From the NCBI GenBank assembly GCA_018873225.1, contig JAEILZ010000002.1:3162001-3226000 (forward strand): 64,000 nt of DNA, written 5' to 3'. Shown here one piece after another: positions 33,441-45,139 of this stretch (within the stretch, counting starts at the first letter, position 1; each line of letters opens with the position of its first letter). The notes beneath the pieces were generated by a model. The model worked only from the letters and a program-made list of their open reading frames with translations. It had not been told where the DNA came from and did no database searches. The position numbers were made by a program, and so were the translations under genes. Origin of the DNA: [Phialemoniopsis] sp. UDSM-2020 (Eukaryota > Ascomycota > Sordariomycetes > Thyridiales > Thyridiaceae).

Positions 33441-35626
33441 ATGCATCAATATCAACAGGGGCGGCGGAGGCCCCGCAAGCTGGTGCTGTGCTTCGACGGC
33501 ACTGGCAACAAGTTTCACGGCGATGATAGCGATAGTAACATCCTCAAGATATTCCGCATGCTTGACAGAACGGCGGATGATCAGTGTAAGTACATTTGCC
33601 TTCATTATTATGAAATCATCGCTGATTGTCGAGCAGATCACTACTACCAACGTGCGTTTCATCCCACTACCGTTGTTCTCTTTCCACCTGTGACACATCT
33701 ATGGAAAGCTGACATATTCTCGCAGCGGGCATCGGCACCTACGTTGTTTCCAAAGATCTCTCCCATACCTCCGTCACCGCCAGGTTCCGCTCATGGTACA
33801 TGAAGGCCAAGGACTCGGCCGTCGGTTCCTCCTTTGACCACCACGTCGTCGGCGGCTACCGCTTCCTCATGCGCTTCTACTGCCCGGGAGACGAGATCTA
33901 CATCTTTGGCTTCAGCCGCGGGGCCTACATCGCCCGCTTCCTTGCCGAGATGCTCGACTACGTTGGCCTGCTCTCCCACGGCAATGAAGAGATGGTGCAC
34001 TTCGCCTGGAAGGCCTTCTCGCAGTGGCAGGTCCGCCGTGATGAGGATAATGACAGTGACAGAGGCAGCAATAAGGTCGGCCGCGACAAAAAGCGCGAGA
34101 TGTACGAATTCATGAAGGGTTTCCGCGAGACTTTTTCTCGGCCCGTGCGGCGCATCCGATTCCTCGGCCTCTTCGACACGGTCAACAGCGTCCCGCGGTT
34201 TGAGACGGCCTGGATGGAGCGCAGTAAGTTTCCGTACACGGCCCGGAGCTCAGCAAAGGTCATCCGCCACGCCGTCAGCATCGACGAGCGGCGCGCCAAG
34301 TTTCGCCAGGACCTCATCTACCAATCGTCCCGCAACAAACAGAAGAAGCCCAAGGCCGCAGGGGCTAACGGAGAAACGGCCGGCGCTCACCACCACGCCC
34401 AGGAGGTGCTGCACACAGTGCACGAAAAGTACCGGCGGCGGTCTTCTCTCGCACCGACGCTCGTCGCCGACGCGTGCGCCAAGCACAATTACAACCATGT
34501 CGAACGGGGCCGCAAGGGGAGCTCCCGCCTCGAGATCCCGGACTACCAGAATGAGGACGGGCCGATGCGCTACCGCCGCCACAGCCGGTCCCGGTCCCGC
34601 GCGACGCAGTGCAGCAGCCACATCGCGCCCGACGACGCCGCATCAAACATGTCGCGGGTCGCTCCCTCGGACGACGACGGCTACGAGTCCTCCGACGAGG
34701 ATGAGGCCGAGCAGGACATTGACGAGGTGTGGTTCGCAGGCGGGCACGGCGATGTCGGCGGCGGGTGGGAGATACAAAAGGACACCAAGAGCGCGAGCCA
34801 CGTGCCGCTGACGTGGATGGTGCGCGAGGCGATGCGTGCCGGGCTCACCTTTGACGAGGAGAAGTTGGTAGCAATCGGCTGCTACGAGGTACTCCAGAGC
34901 GTAGATAACAATAGGCGAGGCACCACCGTCAGGGGCTCTGCATTCCCGATCGCACAGATAGACTTTGCCCAGACAAAGCAGCAGCAGCCACATCGGGAGT
35001 CAGTCGTGCCCAACATCCAGATCAATAGCATCTCGCCCATCGGCTCGCCGACCGACGAAGGCGCAAGCGACCCAGCCCTGACCAACACCGGAACCAAGAA
35101 AGTACCGTCGCCGGACAACATCACCACCGACACAACGCCCACGCCCACCTCACAGCAAAAGAACGAGCAGGACCCGGAGCCGCACCGCTCCCCCTTCCAC
35201 GAGATGATGCACCGCGCGCACGTCGCGAGCCTGCACGACTCGCTCGACTACGCCTGCGGGCTGGGCCGCCTGCCCGTCCTGAGCTGGAAGCTGATGGAGT
35301 ACATGCCCTTCCGGCGCATGGACCTGCAGCAGGACGGCTCGTGGCGGCCCATCCGCTGGCCGCTGCCGTGCGGCGAGGTGCGCGACGTGCCCGACGACGT
35401 GCGCGTGCACGGCAGCGTGATCCGGCGCATGAGGCGCGACGAGGCCTACCGGCCCGGCAACCTCATCGTCGGCGGCGGCGGGAGGGGCTGCCGCGTCGCT
35501 CCGCCCGAGCACGGCATGGGCGAGTGGGTGTGCGTCGCCGGGGAAGGGGACCCCGTCGGCGAGGTATGGATGAAGAAGGAGGCTGTGGCGGCGGCTGAGG
35601 GTGAGGGTGAGAAGGACGGAGTATGA
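33441..35626 (+). CDS. DUF2235-domain alpha/beta hydrolase (Tle1-like fold)
   Basis: Three exons (33441-33585, 33637-33651, 33726-35626) give 686 residues. The middle exon is only 15 nt; with it the protein reads DDQYHYYQPGIGTY, a family signature, and without it the signature is broken. The N terminus has KLVLCFDGTGNKF. The nucleophile elbow is GFSRGAY (Ser117). A second family motif, FAGGHGDVGGGW, comes much later, after a long low-complexity insert with many basic and acidic residues (RRHSRSRSRATQ, DDDGYESSDEDEAEQD). DUF2235 is the catalytic domain of bacterial Tle1 phospholipases; fungal members are mostly uncharacterised and probably act on lipids or esters. Coding GC is very high in the last third. 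Confidence 0.88.
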
Positions 35627-36687
35627 TGCTATTTGAATTGTTTTATAGCCTGTCACATTAATAGCAAGTTACTATACACATCTGAAGGATCCTAAGAGTC
35701 TAATGCACTGTAAGGCTTGGACTATAGAGTAGACACAACCATCAAGCCTGTGATTGAACATCTCAGAATCAACTTCAACATTTTTAGACAATCCACCTTG
35801 TTACAATTTCTTAGCCTCTTCTAGTATGCTTTGCTATTTGCTAATCATCTTATATAGGCTAGAGAAGAGTTGCAATGCCGATGCTGACAATAAGTCAACA
35901 TAATGAATGACTTTTTAGTAATCAAGATTTATATTGGCTTGAGTCTAAAAAGGAGACTACATCCAACATAGCTTACATAGCACTATGCACCGCGTTCCAA
36001 AGCTAGACTCTCATTAGTTCGACATGCAGATATTCCCAGCTCCAAGCGAACAGTAAGACGTACAGCAGTGGGAAAAACTGTTCAATCAGGGGGGAACAGC
36101 ATTGATTCGCAGGTGTGAAAAATTACACAATCACCCTCAGGCCAGACTCGATCGCTCTCTGTGCAATAAATTGGGCCATAGACGCTCCTCGTAAATGTTA
36201 TCAACCCTTGTTGTTCCATCATAGTTTGATATCAAAAGGGCTAGTAGTGTGAACCACGCAACTTGAAACCACTGGTAGCAGGTTCATAGTGACATCTGCG
36301 ACACGATGCTAACATCAACTACAGCAAAGAACGTAGGTTCACATGGAACCCTCTCGATATATGACTGAAGGTGGCAGCAGTGGCTGAGAGCGAGAAGATC
36401 AACGGAGCGCATCATTGTCAGGTCGCCTGATGCCCTGTCAGGTTAGACTATATGCACCTTGGTAAGAGCGCACTTAGGTAAAAAGGGATATCATAATGTA
36501 TTACAAACGTAACCAAGAATACGAAGAAAAGTACATAACAATGCCCCCTGACTTCCGAGGTCGGGCCAGCCCACTAGAAATGTTTTATGCCGTACTCAAC
36601 GGGCTTTCCCTGCGCCTCATAAACAAATGCAGCCTTCAATCGTGACGAGTGCGTGCAATGGAGTGCTCCTTAATTATACACATTCAA
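35627..36687. other. AT-rich convergent spacer
   Basis: This lies between the 3' ends of two convergent genes. It is noticeably AT-rich, especially 35640-36000. No reading frame, RNA gene or repeat pair was recognised. It could include a decayed element, but I see no positive evidence. Confidence 0.45.
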
Positions 36688-39600
36688 TCAAGTAAGATCG
36701 TTACGCCGTGATCTCCTCTCGCGCTCCTCGTCGGCTTCCTTCTCCAACAGTCTCCTGGAGAACTCACTCCGGTCAAGGAGTCGGCCTTCTCGCTCCTTGG
36801 TGAGCCTGAGCTCCAGGTCACGGAGGCGCATCGTCCACTTCTTGTCGTTGTCGTTGAACCCTTCGGTGGGCGGTGCCTGATTTTCCGCTAGGGCAAGCTC
36901 TCCAGCAGTCATCGGCCTGGGCACTGTGTTGCTACGTGAGATGGGTACGCGGCTGCCATTCTTAGAGCGCGACCGGTCCTTACCACGGCCGCGGTCGCGG
37001 GGTCCCGTGGGAATTGAAGGCGCCGGTGAGCCTGCACCATGCATCTGGTCGGGCTCGGAGCCAGTGTCGTTGGAGGCAGCGTACGCCGCTCTATGGCGCA
37101 CATCGTTCGCGGTCCGTAGCGTGGTGTTTTCCACCTTGAGCTGGCGATAAGCCTCCTCTACTCGCAGCAGTCGATTTTGCAATTCCCGTTCTCCTGCATT
37201 ACCAAGAGTCCCGGTGGCAACACCGTTGCGTACGAGGTTCTCCAGATGATTGAGCTTCTTGGTTCGAGCTTCCAGGTGGCTCTCCAGTGACTGGTACTCC
37301 TTCCACAGATCCTTCTCAACACCCTTAATACGAGACTGGAACTGGCCCACAATGCTCTCGATCGTTTTCACAGCCGCCATCAGGTTCTTGCTAAAGCCTG
37401 GCAGCATCGTGGCCACAGCTTCCAAGGACGGCAAAGCGCGGCCATTGATGAGGCTGTTGTCGTGCGCCCAGTCGGTACCACAGAGCGAGGACAACCTGGT
37501 CCACAGGACGAGGAGGAGGTTGTTTCGCTCGTTGAGCTGGTCTTTGAGGTTGGTCTCGAGTTGCGATATCCTCTTCTTGTCTTGAGTTCGTAGAGACTCG
37601 AGCTCCACGATGCGGGTGTCCTGTGACGTGACGGTCCGCGACACATGCTGGTGTGTCTTTTGGAAAGTTTCGAACTGGTTCCTCGTCTGGCGATGTGCCA
37701 GACGCTCCTTGTCGAGCATTTCAGCGACCTTGCGGGACTCGAGGCTGTGCGACTCGAGCAAGGCGTCGCGCTGCTTGATAATGCGGTCCTTCTCCATGAG
37801 AGATTGCTTGCTGTTCTCCAGCTCGCGGACGGTGTTCTCAAGCTCACGTTGGAGTTTGGCGATGCTCTGTAGTATGTTAGCGTCGGCTCGACAATGGTAC
37901 CCTCTAAAGGAATACAACTTACCTTAAGCAGGCTAGACCTCGTGCCGTTGAGGTCGCCCAAGGCCTCCCTGAGGTTGTTCTCAAGCTCCATAAGCCTCTC
38001 CTTCCATTCAGTGGCCTCAACCTCACGCGACGTAAGGCTCTTACGCAGCTTACGCGCTTCGTCCTTGGCCGTGGAAGCTTCACGGTTGAGTTCGTTAACC
38101 ACGTGCTGCACCTCTTCCTTCTCTCGGCTCGAGACAATCTCGTATTGCTTGCGTTCGTTGGCCAGCCTCTGCTCGAGTTCCTTAACCCGATCCTTCTCCT
38201 CCTTGAGGCTCTGTTCCGTGTTGGCCAATGCCGCCTCCAGGTCGCCAATCCGGATCTTGTCGGCTTCCTGCTCCTCGCGAAGGAAGGCAATTTCGCTCTG
38301 GCTCGACTCTTGCTGCACGGCAAGGCGGTTTGCCTTTTCGTTTGACTCCAGAAGCTTGCCCTCCAACTCCTCCAGCTCCTTGTTTGCATTCTCAAGCTCC
38401 TGCTCGAGTTGCTGTATCCTCCGCATCTTGTTCTCCTGTTCATCCTCCAGGCCAATGACGACCTCGCTCAATTTGCGCATCTCCTCTTGCAGCGCATCGA
38501 AGTTCTCACTCTTCTCGTCCCGTTCTCTCTCGAGATGCTGGATCTCCTCGTTGCGGGCATTAACATCGTTTTCGAGGGTATCCACGACGTCTTGCGCTTC
38601 TTTTTGCAGGTCCTGGAACTCGTTCTCCAGTCTCTCGTACTCGCGGAGCGCCTCGTCGCGCTCACTCTGAAGCGCTACCAGGTCGTTTTCGGCGGCTTGG
38701 AGCTCCTCTTGCAAGGCAAAGACGTTGTCTTCGGCCTGGGTCTTGGCATCCATCGCGGCCTCAAAGTCTTGTGTGCAGCTCTCGAGGTCGCGTTGCAGAT
38801 CCTGGTTTTGCAATTTGACGTCGTTGATCTTGTCGCGAAGCTCTGCAAGTTTGTTTTCCAGGTCCTCGCGTTCAGACTCGTCGATGCCCGTCATGGCCCT
38901 CGTGCCGCCACTAGCACGCGACGCAGAGCGTTCATGAACCCCAGCGCGGGAGGCGGAGCGGTCAAAGAGGCTGTCGATGGTCGACGGCGCAGGACCTCCT
39001 CTTCTTTGCGCGAGCTTGAGGTCTTCGATTTCTTGGTACAGACGCTCCTTTTCACGGTTGCGCGAGGTTAGCATCGACGTTTGCGCACCCACTTCCCGGC
39101 GCAATTCGGAGTTCTCATGTCGCAGTTGCTCGTTCTCGCGTCGCACCTCGTCGACAAGTGTGCTCGCAGCACTCAGACCTCCATTCACTGGCTCTGTTTC
39201 GCCTGAGAATGAGGAAACAGGACGCGACGGGGACGTCGGCCTCGGCTTCTTGGTGATGTTGTATATGTTGGTAGTGTGGTGCATGCCGCCAGGACCAGTA
39301 CTCGCGCTCATTTCCTGCTTATAACGGAAAACTTCGTCGCGCAGCTTGCGGTTCTCCTCGTCAGCCTGCTCTCGCCGCACTGACTCCTGTGAGTACAACT
39401 CCTTCCAAACATCCACCTCCTCCTGTCGACCATAATTCTCTCCAAATTGTTTCTCCCCGACTGACTGCAGCGACTTAATAGCTTCTGCCATCCGGCGTTT
39501 CTCGTTCTCCTTGGAGAGGTTATCGGCCTTGAGGTCCTCGACGATTGTGGTATATTCTTCAAGTCGTTCTCTCAGGAATAGCAGTTCCTCCTCTCGGTCC

Positions 39601-41195
39601 TGGGCATCGGCATCTGACGACTCAGCAGTGTGACCAGTGGACGAGGTACCGCTCTTCGCTGTGCTGGGTCGTTCATCTTCCTCCTTAAGTTGTTTCTCTA
39701 ATTCCTTGACCCGCTTGCGCAGCACTTTATTGTCGCGCTGGAGCACGGCCAAACCCGTCTTCAACTCAACGTTCTCCGATATCATCTCCTTAACGTTCTC
39801 CTCGGAGAGCCTGTCGAGTCGGTCGCTGAGGAACATGACCTTTAACTTTAGGTCGAAATTCTCCTTGGATAGGCGTTCAATGGTGCTGCTCTGTTCTTTG
39901 AGAGTCATGCTCTTCCCTTGACGCGGCGTGCCAGTGACACTAAACTCCGACGGCTTCCTAGGCGTCGTCAGTCCACCTTTGGTCTTGTATTCCCTCGCAA
40001 GCGATTCCGGAACATGCACGTCCATAACGCGCCGGGCAATGACAGTATCCGTCGGTGCAGCCAAAGAGCCTCTAGCCTTTGGTGTCCGCATATACTCGTC
40101 TGCCCTGTGCCCCGCATCGTCTTCCTCGAGGGTCTCCAGACGTTCGATGGACTCGCGGGGTTCGTCCATGCCCGACAGCATGCTGCCCATGCTCAAGGAG
40201 CGGGACAAGATGTTGCTCATGCTTCCAGAAGCACTCCGCGAAGGGACCGCTCCGCCAGATTGTAGAGCATAATCGGTACCCATGCCTACAGTCACGTCGC
40301 TGTCAACGTCGTCGTGGGATTCTGGATTCGTCACAAAGGAGGAGACGGAGGATCTTTGGCTCGCGGTCCGACTTCGTAGATACTTAGGCCGTCTGCCGGC
40401 CTTGAGAGCGTTTCCAGGGGTGCTTCCAGCGTCGCCAACCCTCCCAGAGCTGGCATTCGAAGGGTATCGGTTCAGAGCCGAGGATGAGTCTAGGAAGGAT
40501 GACGATTGGGCCTGAGAGTCATCCGCCATCTCGTGGTCTTGCATGTCCTGCCCAGATTCGGCACCGGCGTCGCTTCGGCTCGTGGTACTCGTCCGTGACA
40601 GTGTTCTCGAAAGTACGCGCTGGCCCGTCGCTGGGGTTGGCGAGGAGAATGCTTCGAGAGAAGAGGTTGTGTTGCCTACATCTGAAGGATCTAGATGGCG
40701 AGAGGCGGCATTCGCGCGCTGGTCGCTGACTGCGGGAGAAGGAGGGGTCGTGGATTTCGGGTAGTGGTCGTGCGTCTGAATTCCAGGCGTAGCGGCAGGT
40801 GGCGCGGGTTGTGCCGTACGCGTCTTCTTTGGGGAGTCGAATACAAAAGTGTCATCAACGCCTTCGCGAGTGATAGTCGGGATGGGTGATATCGGTACTG
40901 CGAAACTCGACTCGATGTCCTCCTGCAGATGGCGGCGCACCGCTTGCTCGTTCGGAACTGTATTGTCGCCGACAAAGCTCGGGCTGCCGAGAAAGGTGCT
41001 GTCGGGTTCGGGAAGCGGGAGGGAAGCGGCATCGCCCTGGTCCTTAGATGAGGGTGCCTTGTTGTTGTCGGCAGGTGGGAAGGAGATGTCGCCAAATTCT
41101 TCCTTTGTGGGGGAGATCTCATCGTCGTTGAAGCTTCCCGGCACTCTACGCAGAGACCTCTGGAGCGGCGGCGGCCTCGAGTCGTCGCCGGACAT
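36688..41195 (-). CDS. CM1-domain coiled-coil microtubule organiser (ApsB/Mto1-like)
   Basis: Two exons (41195-37923 and 37866-36688) give 1483 residues. The frame continues upstream to 41339 but has no ATG there, so MSGDDSRPPP is the start. The first 420 residues are Ser/Pro-rich and disordered. From about residue 430 a CM1 (centrosomin motif 1) segment follows: TLKEQSSTIERLSKENFDL, LKVMFLSDRLDRL and VKEMISENVELKTGL. CM1 binds and activates gamma-tubulin complexes. The rest is nearly continuous coiled coil rich in Glu/Arg/Leu, ending in a basic tail after MRLRDLELRLTKEREGRLLDR-type sequence. It most resembles Aspergillus ApsB and fission-yeast Mto1, which nucleate cytoplasmic microtubules at septa and spindle poles. 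Pcp1 is the alternative. Confidence 0.87.
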
Positions 41196-43734
41196 GATGA
41201 TTTGTGTCGCGGGATGTGTGTGATACCTAGCGTGTCGGCGGCTGAGCGCGCACGGAGGGGGGTGAGATCTACGCCCTCCCGAGGGCGATCTCTGTGTTCT
41301 GTGTACAGTCGCTCGCTGCTTGGATTGCGCCTGCACCAAGATGGAAGTGGCAAAGTGGAAGAATGCGATCTAGATTACATGAATGACGGTGTTGTGTCGT
41401 ATCGCTGCTTCAGGGATCCGGGCGTGTTTGTGTGCTTCCAAAGGTGTGTTGAATGTGGTTCGCGAAAAGCTCGGCTGGATGACGCGCTCGAGCCTCCTCC
41501 GTTCTGGACACTGAATCGAGCACTAGAGGTTCTTTGATGGGGCCCATCCGCTAAATATTCCCCCTGTTCGGTTGCTATGACAGCGCACTAAGTCCCTGTA
41601 GTATCCCGCCGCCAACCACGAGGAGGGCGCACCCTGAGGCCCGTACCCCTGAAGAGATCTGCAGGTGAATAGGGGAATTTGCATCTCTCGATGCAGGGGG
41701 AAATCTGCAATGGGCAAAGTCGCATTCATCGCGCATCGTCTATCACCAGCCACTGCTTCTCGTCCAAGCCTAGCATTAATCAAGTGCGTAGAAGTCTGAG
41801 CCTTATCAGGCCAACATGGCTAGTACCTCAATCATGCACCACTTTACGCTCTCCGCACAGCCTAAGAATTATCAATGCGATGAGCATGTTTTGTACGGAT
41901 TCAAAGCACCCCTCGTTGCCAGCAAGCCCCATCCATGCCGCTTATCCAGGATACAGATCAACCCTTCTATTGCCTAGGAGTGCTAGCTTTATCTGTCGGC
42001 GTCAAGCGAGTCGCGGGAAGCTCCTCTTCCTTCGCTTCCAGGATAACCCCTCGACAAACTCGTCAGTTCACCCCTGTTGATCCCGGAGGATGTACGTCGA
42101 GCTTTCATTCAGACGAGGTCGTTGCCCTTCAACGTCTAGCTGCCACTCAAGACCCCGCTGTGTTTTGCTTGTTTGGGCAAGGTCCATGGTGGGTAAAAGC
42201 GCCGTGGCTGTTTCAACTCGCCCAACCTTGGAATCCTCGTGTTAGCAAAATAATCCCGGCCATGCTAGGGGCGTCTAAGCCAGGCCGATTCGGGGTTGCT
42301 TCCAAATCTTTGACGGAGGCTGCAAATCTTTCAAAGCCGACATCCTGCACGCCAGGAATAATCTCTCGATTGGATGGATGTTGCAGGCTTGAATCTCATG
42401 CCCCATACCAAGTACCGATTCTTGGATGGTCAATACCTCTCAGGTGCATGGTATTCATCCTCATGACCTCTCGTTCATTGTGATACTCAACATTGATACA
42501 GGAGCAATATTAATGAATGAGCCAGCACGAGACACGGTTGATGACAAGAGAAGTATTCCCGCTCAATGACCTCGATGACTGAGGACAGTGACAGTTTCCT
42601 CGACGTTGGATGTCTCCTCTGCTTCTGGCCGGCCAATTGAGTCCAGCATCATATCTCCAAGTTTACATTCTTGATTTCTATCCGGACATGGCCGTTTCTT
42701 TAAGATCTGTGCTATAGCTGGACGCTTTCTCTGCGAAATCAAGGCTCAGCCTGCCTTAGCCGTGGAACTGTGCAACCCTGGCCAGCCTTTTCACGTGCAA
42801 AACCGGCAGCGGTGCCTGTAGATCCAGCCAGAATACGACCCATCGCGACCAAGGTCAAGGAAATGGGCAAGCTACCAAGCCGGCCAGGGACCACGAAGGC
42901 AAGCTCCGGTCAGCACGATGGGCCGATGTTTGCATAACAAGAGGCAAATTTCTATTATCGTAGTCAAGGATTCTAGCCTTGTTCCCGGATCGGTAGATGG
43001 ACATCATATTGAACTTTTTGTTGGGTGAAGATGTACAGTCGACCGCGCATGAACTGGCCCATTTTGGCTTATCTTATCAGTTTACTTGCTCTCCAGCCAT
43101 GATCGCACGACGACTCCGAGGGTCATCATTCCAACCCAGCTGAACTCAGACCCGACTAACTCGACTAGAATTCCGTACCGATTTATCCGGGCCGCAGATC
43201 TCTCTGGAAAGAGAAGTAGAAAAGCTAAATATTGAAAAGAACCGCTCTAGAAAGACTGCTTGTTCCTGCGATCCCCCCACAAGGCGATGCCGAGTCTAAT
43301 CGAGCTTACATGAGAGTTGCGTAGTGATGCGGGCACCGATGACGTAGCTCGCCAACCAGCCCAGCTTATCGGCACTCTCCACTCCACCTTTCTTGTGTCC
43401 TCCGCTGCCAGCAACATCACCATCCATCCTACTTGCCGGGCCGTTGGGCAAAGTAGAGCCCGGGTATGAGACCTTGGCAGGGGACCTTGCCCAGCTGGAA
43501 AACGGTGGGGTGTGGAGGAGTGTGTCCCCCCTCGACGATCCCAGAACCGGTCTGGTAAGACCTCTGATGTAATGCCTCCTAGCTCAGAGCCTACATTCAT
43601 GTATTTAAGCTTCGAGCTTCCTCGACCTTTCGAGATTATTAGAACTTCTTCTCTATTCTCATCAATCTGAACAATCCCATACAAACAAAACCACTTCCAA
43701 CTTCAACCAAAACAAACTCCCCCAAATCATCATA
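41196..43734. other. Long divergent spacer
   Basis: About 2.5 kb between two divergent genes. Open frames here (for example 41935-42483 on the plus strand) have no protein character and no ATG-supported model. The last 150 bases form a typical promoter and leader of the small gene at 43735: a TATTTAAG element at 43602-43609 and a CAA-rich leader. Confidence 0.5.
43602..43609 (+). promoter_or_regulatory. TATA-like core promoter of the small gene
   Basis: TATTTAAG lies 126-133 bases upstream of the start codon at 43735. Between them is a C/A-rich leader with CAAAC and CATCAT tracts, as is common in strongly expressed fungal genes. Confidence 0.45.
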
Positions 43735-43997
43735 ATGGATCCCGCTCAGCAGCCCCAGCAGCCCGCCGCCGGCGCCGGCGCCCAGAAGGCGGACTACGGC
43801 GACAAGGCCTTTGACATGCTCGCCAAGAAGTCCGGCCACCAGATGGACCGCAACACCAGCGAGAAGATCACCGACGGTGCCCGCGGTGTGTTTGAGAAGG
43901 TCACTGGGTAAGCCTCGACCATTGAGCTCACGACCATGGATGTGCATACGCTAACCCCCACTACAGCAAGAAGGTCGACCCCAAGATCTCCAACTAG
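43735..43997 (+). CDS. Small conserved-type protein, 67 residues
   Basis: Two exons (43735-43907, 43967-43997), with a GTAAGC donor and TACAG acceptor, give 67 residues. After a Gln/Pro/Ala-rich start the protein reads DYGDKAFDMLAKKSGHQM, then NTSEKITDGARG and FEKVTGKKVDPKISN. It is charged, helical in outlook, and has no Cys, no signal peptide and no membrane helix. Codon use is strongly biased to C-ending codons, unlike the surrounding spacer, which suggests high expression. I do not recognise a named family. It resembles small soluble stress-type proteins found widely in moulds and is distantly reminiscent of Rv0909/MT0933-like small proteins, but no function can be assigned. Confidence 0.75.
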
Positions 43998-44445
43998 AGG
44001 ATCACCGACCTACATGTACGAATAGAGGTTAATAGTGTCCGCAAGAGCTGCGCGACAAGGGCGTTTTCTTTTGGGTTGGAATGATGGGATCACTGGGAAT
44101 AGCCATAATGATAATTGGCAATTGAACCATCAATAATCATTTCCGTTATCATGCATCAACACTCGTGTGTGCAACTTTAAGCTCTGTGACAGTGACCGAC
44201 CAACAACCTGCATGCAAGTTATCTTACTCCATGCCATAGCCCAATATCAATAACCCTCCCAAACAACTCCTTCCATGCAAATTCCCGTATGAACGTCAGA
44301 ATGCAGTAAACAGCGGAATGGGCAGATGAGTACCCAAAACCAAGCATAATTATATGAGACAAAATGAACAGTCGAAGCCAATATGCGAAATGTGAATCCC
44401 AAACAAGACGTACATCCAGTTCTGTGTTCCAGTAGCGATCGAGGA
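43998..44445. other. Convergent spacer
   Basis: This holds the 3' flanks of the small gene and of the four-helix membrane protein gene. Moderately AT-rich; nothing else was recognised. Confidence 0.5.
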
Positions 44446-45139
44446 TCATCCATCAGCAAAGACCTGATAAGCCATCACCATGATCCAGAGCAGGAAGATG
44501 GCGCCGACGAGCGCAAAGGCAAACATCGCCTGCCAAGATTGACCTACACCCGTCCATGTTAGCCAACTGAAAGGATACCAAAGCCGGAAGTAGTAGTCCA
44601 CTTACATATGCTTTTCTGTTCCAGCCAAGCAAGTGTCGTGAGCGTCTGGCCCGTTGGGTTCTGCGAGAAGACGGCGAGGTTGCAGTTGCTGCTGACCGAC
44701 CCCGTCGGGCCCCAAAGCTGGATCGAGATGACGATGAGCCCGACGAGCCAAAGCACAAACAGCACAAAGCCGCCTATCATGACGATCGAAGGCAACAGGC
44801 GCCGCGAGTATATCAGCCATAACAGCAGGAAGACGAAGAAGATGGCTAGCGATGCGACTGTGATGTAGTACGGGAAGTACCTGTTCAAATTGTTTGGTTA
44901 GCTTCGTTGAGAGACATCTCGTGCGGGAAGACTTGTCGCAAAGGGGTGCGTGCTTACCATGGCACCGGCAACAACAGCTGCTGCTGGATCTGGATGAAAG
45001 TGGCCATGACGCCGAGAATCGTCGAGGCGGCGATGAGCATGATGAGCATCCATATGTTGAGCTGGACGGCCGGCCAGTGGTACCGGTGTATCCTCTCCAT
45101 CACCAAGGACTCGCTCCCCGTCACCGTCGACGCCGCCAT
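44446..45139 (-). CDS. Four-helix membrane protein (MARVEL-like)
   Basis: Three exons (45139-44958, 44880-44606, 44543-44446) give 184 residues. Four hydrophobic segments are clear: LNIWMLIMLIAASTILGV, ITVASLAIFFVFLLLW, IVMIGGFVLFVLWLVGLIV, and the last exon AMFAFALVGAIFLLWIM. A loop of about 40 residues with two Cys lies between the third and fourth helices. The N and C termini would both face the cytosol. Size and layout match fungal MARVEL-domain proteins, which sit in plasma membrane or vesicle membranes, but no diagnostic motif is present. The last exon is needed for the fourth helix and was not obvious without splicing. Confidence 0.72.

Noticed and set aside
37380..37917. Read-through of the CM1 protein frame past 37923
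   Set aside because: The donor GTAAGT at 37922 and acceptor CTACAG at 37867 restore a continuous coiled coil; the read-through sequence is Ser/Thr/Arg-rich noise.
38900..39000. Possible short gene antisense to the CM1 protein
   Set aside because: Only shadow frames of a repetitive coiled-coil gene.
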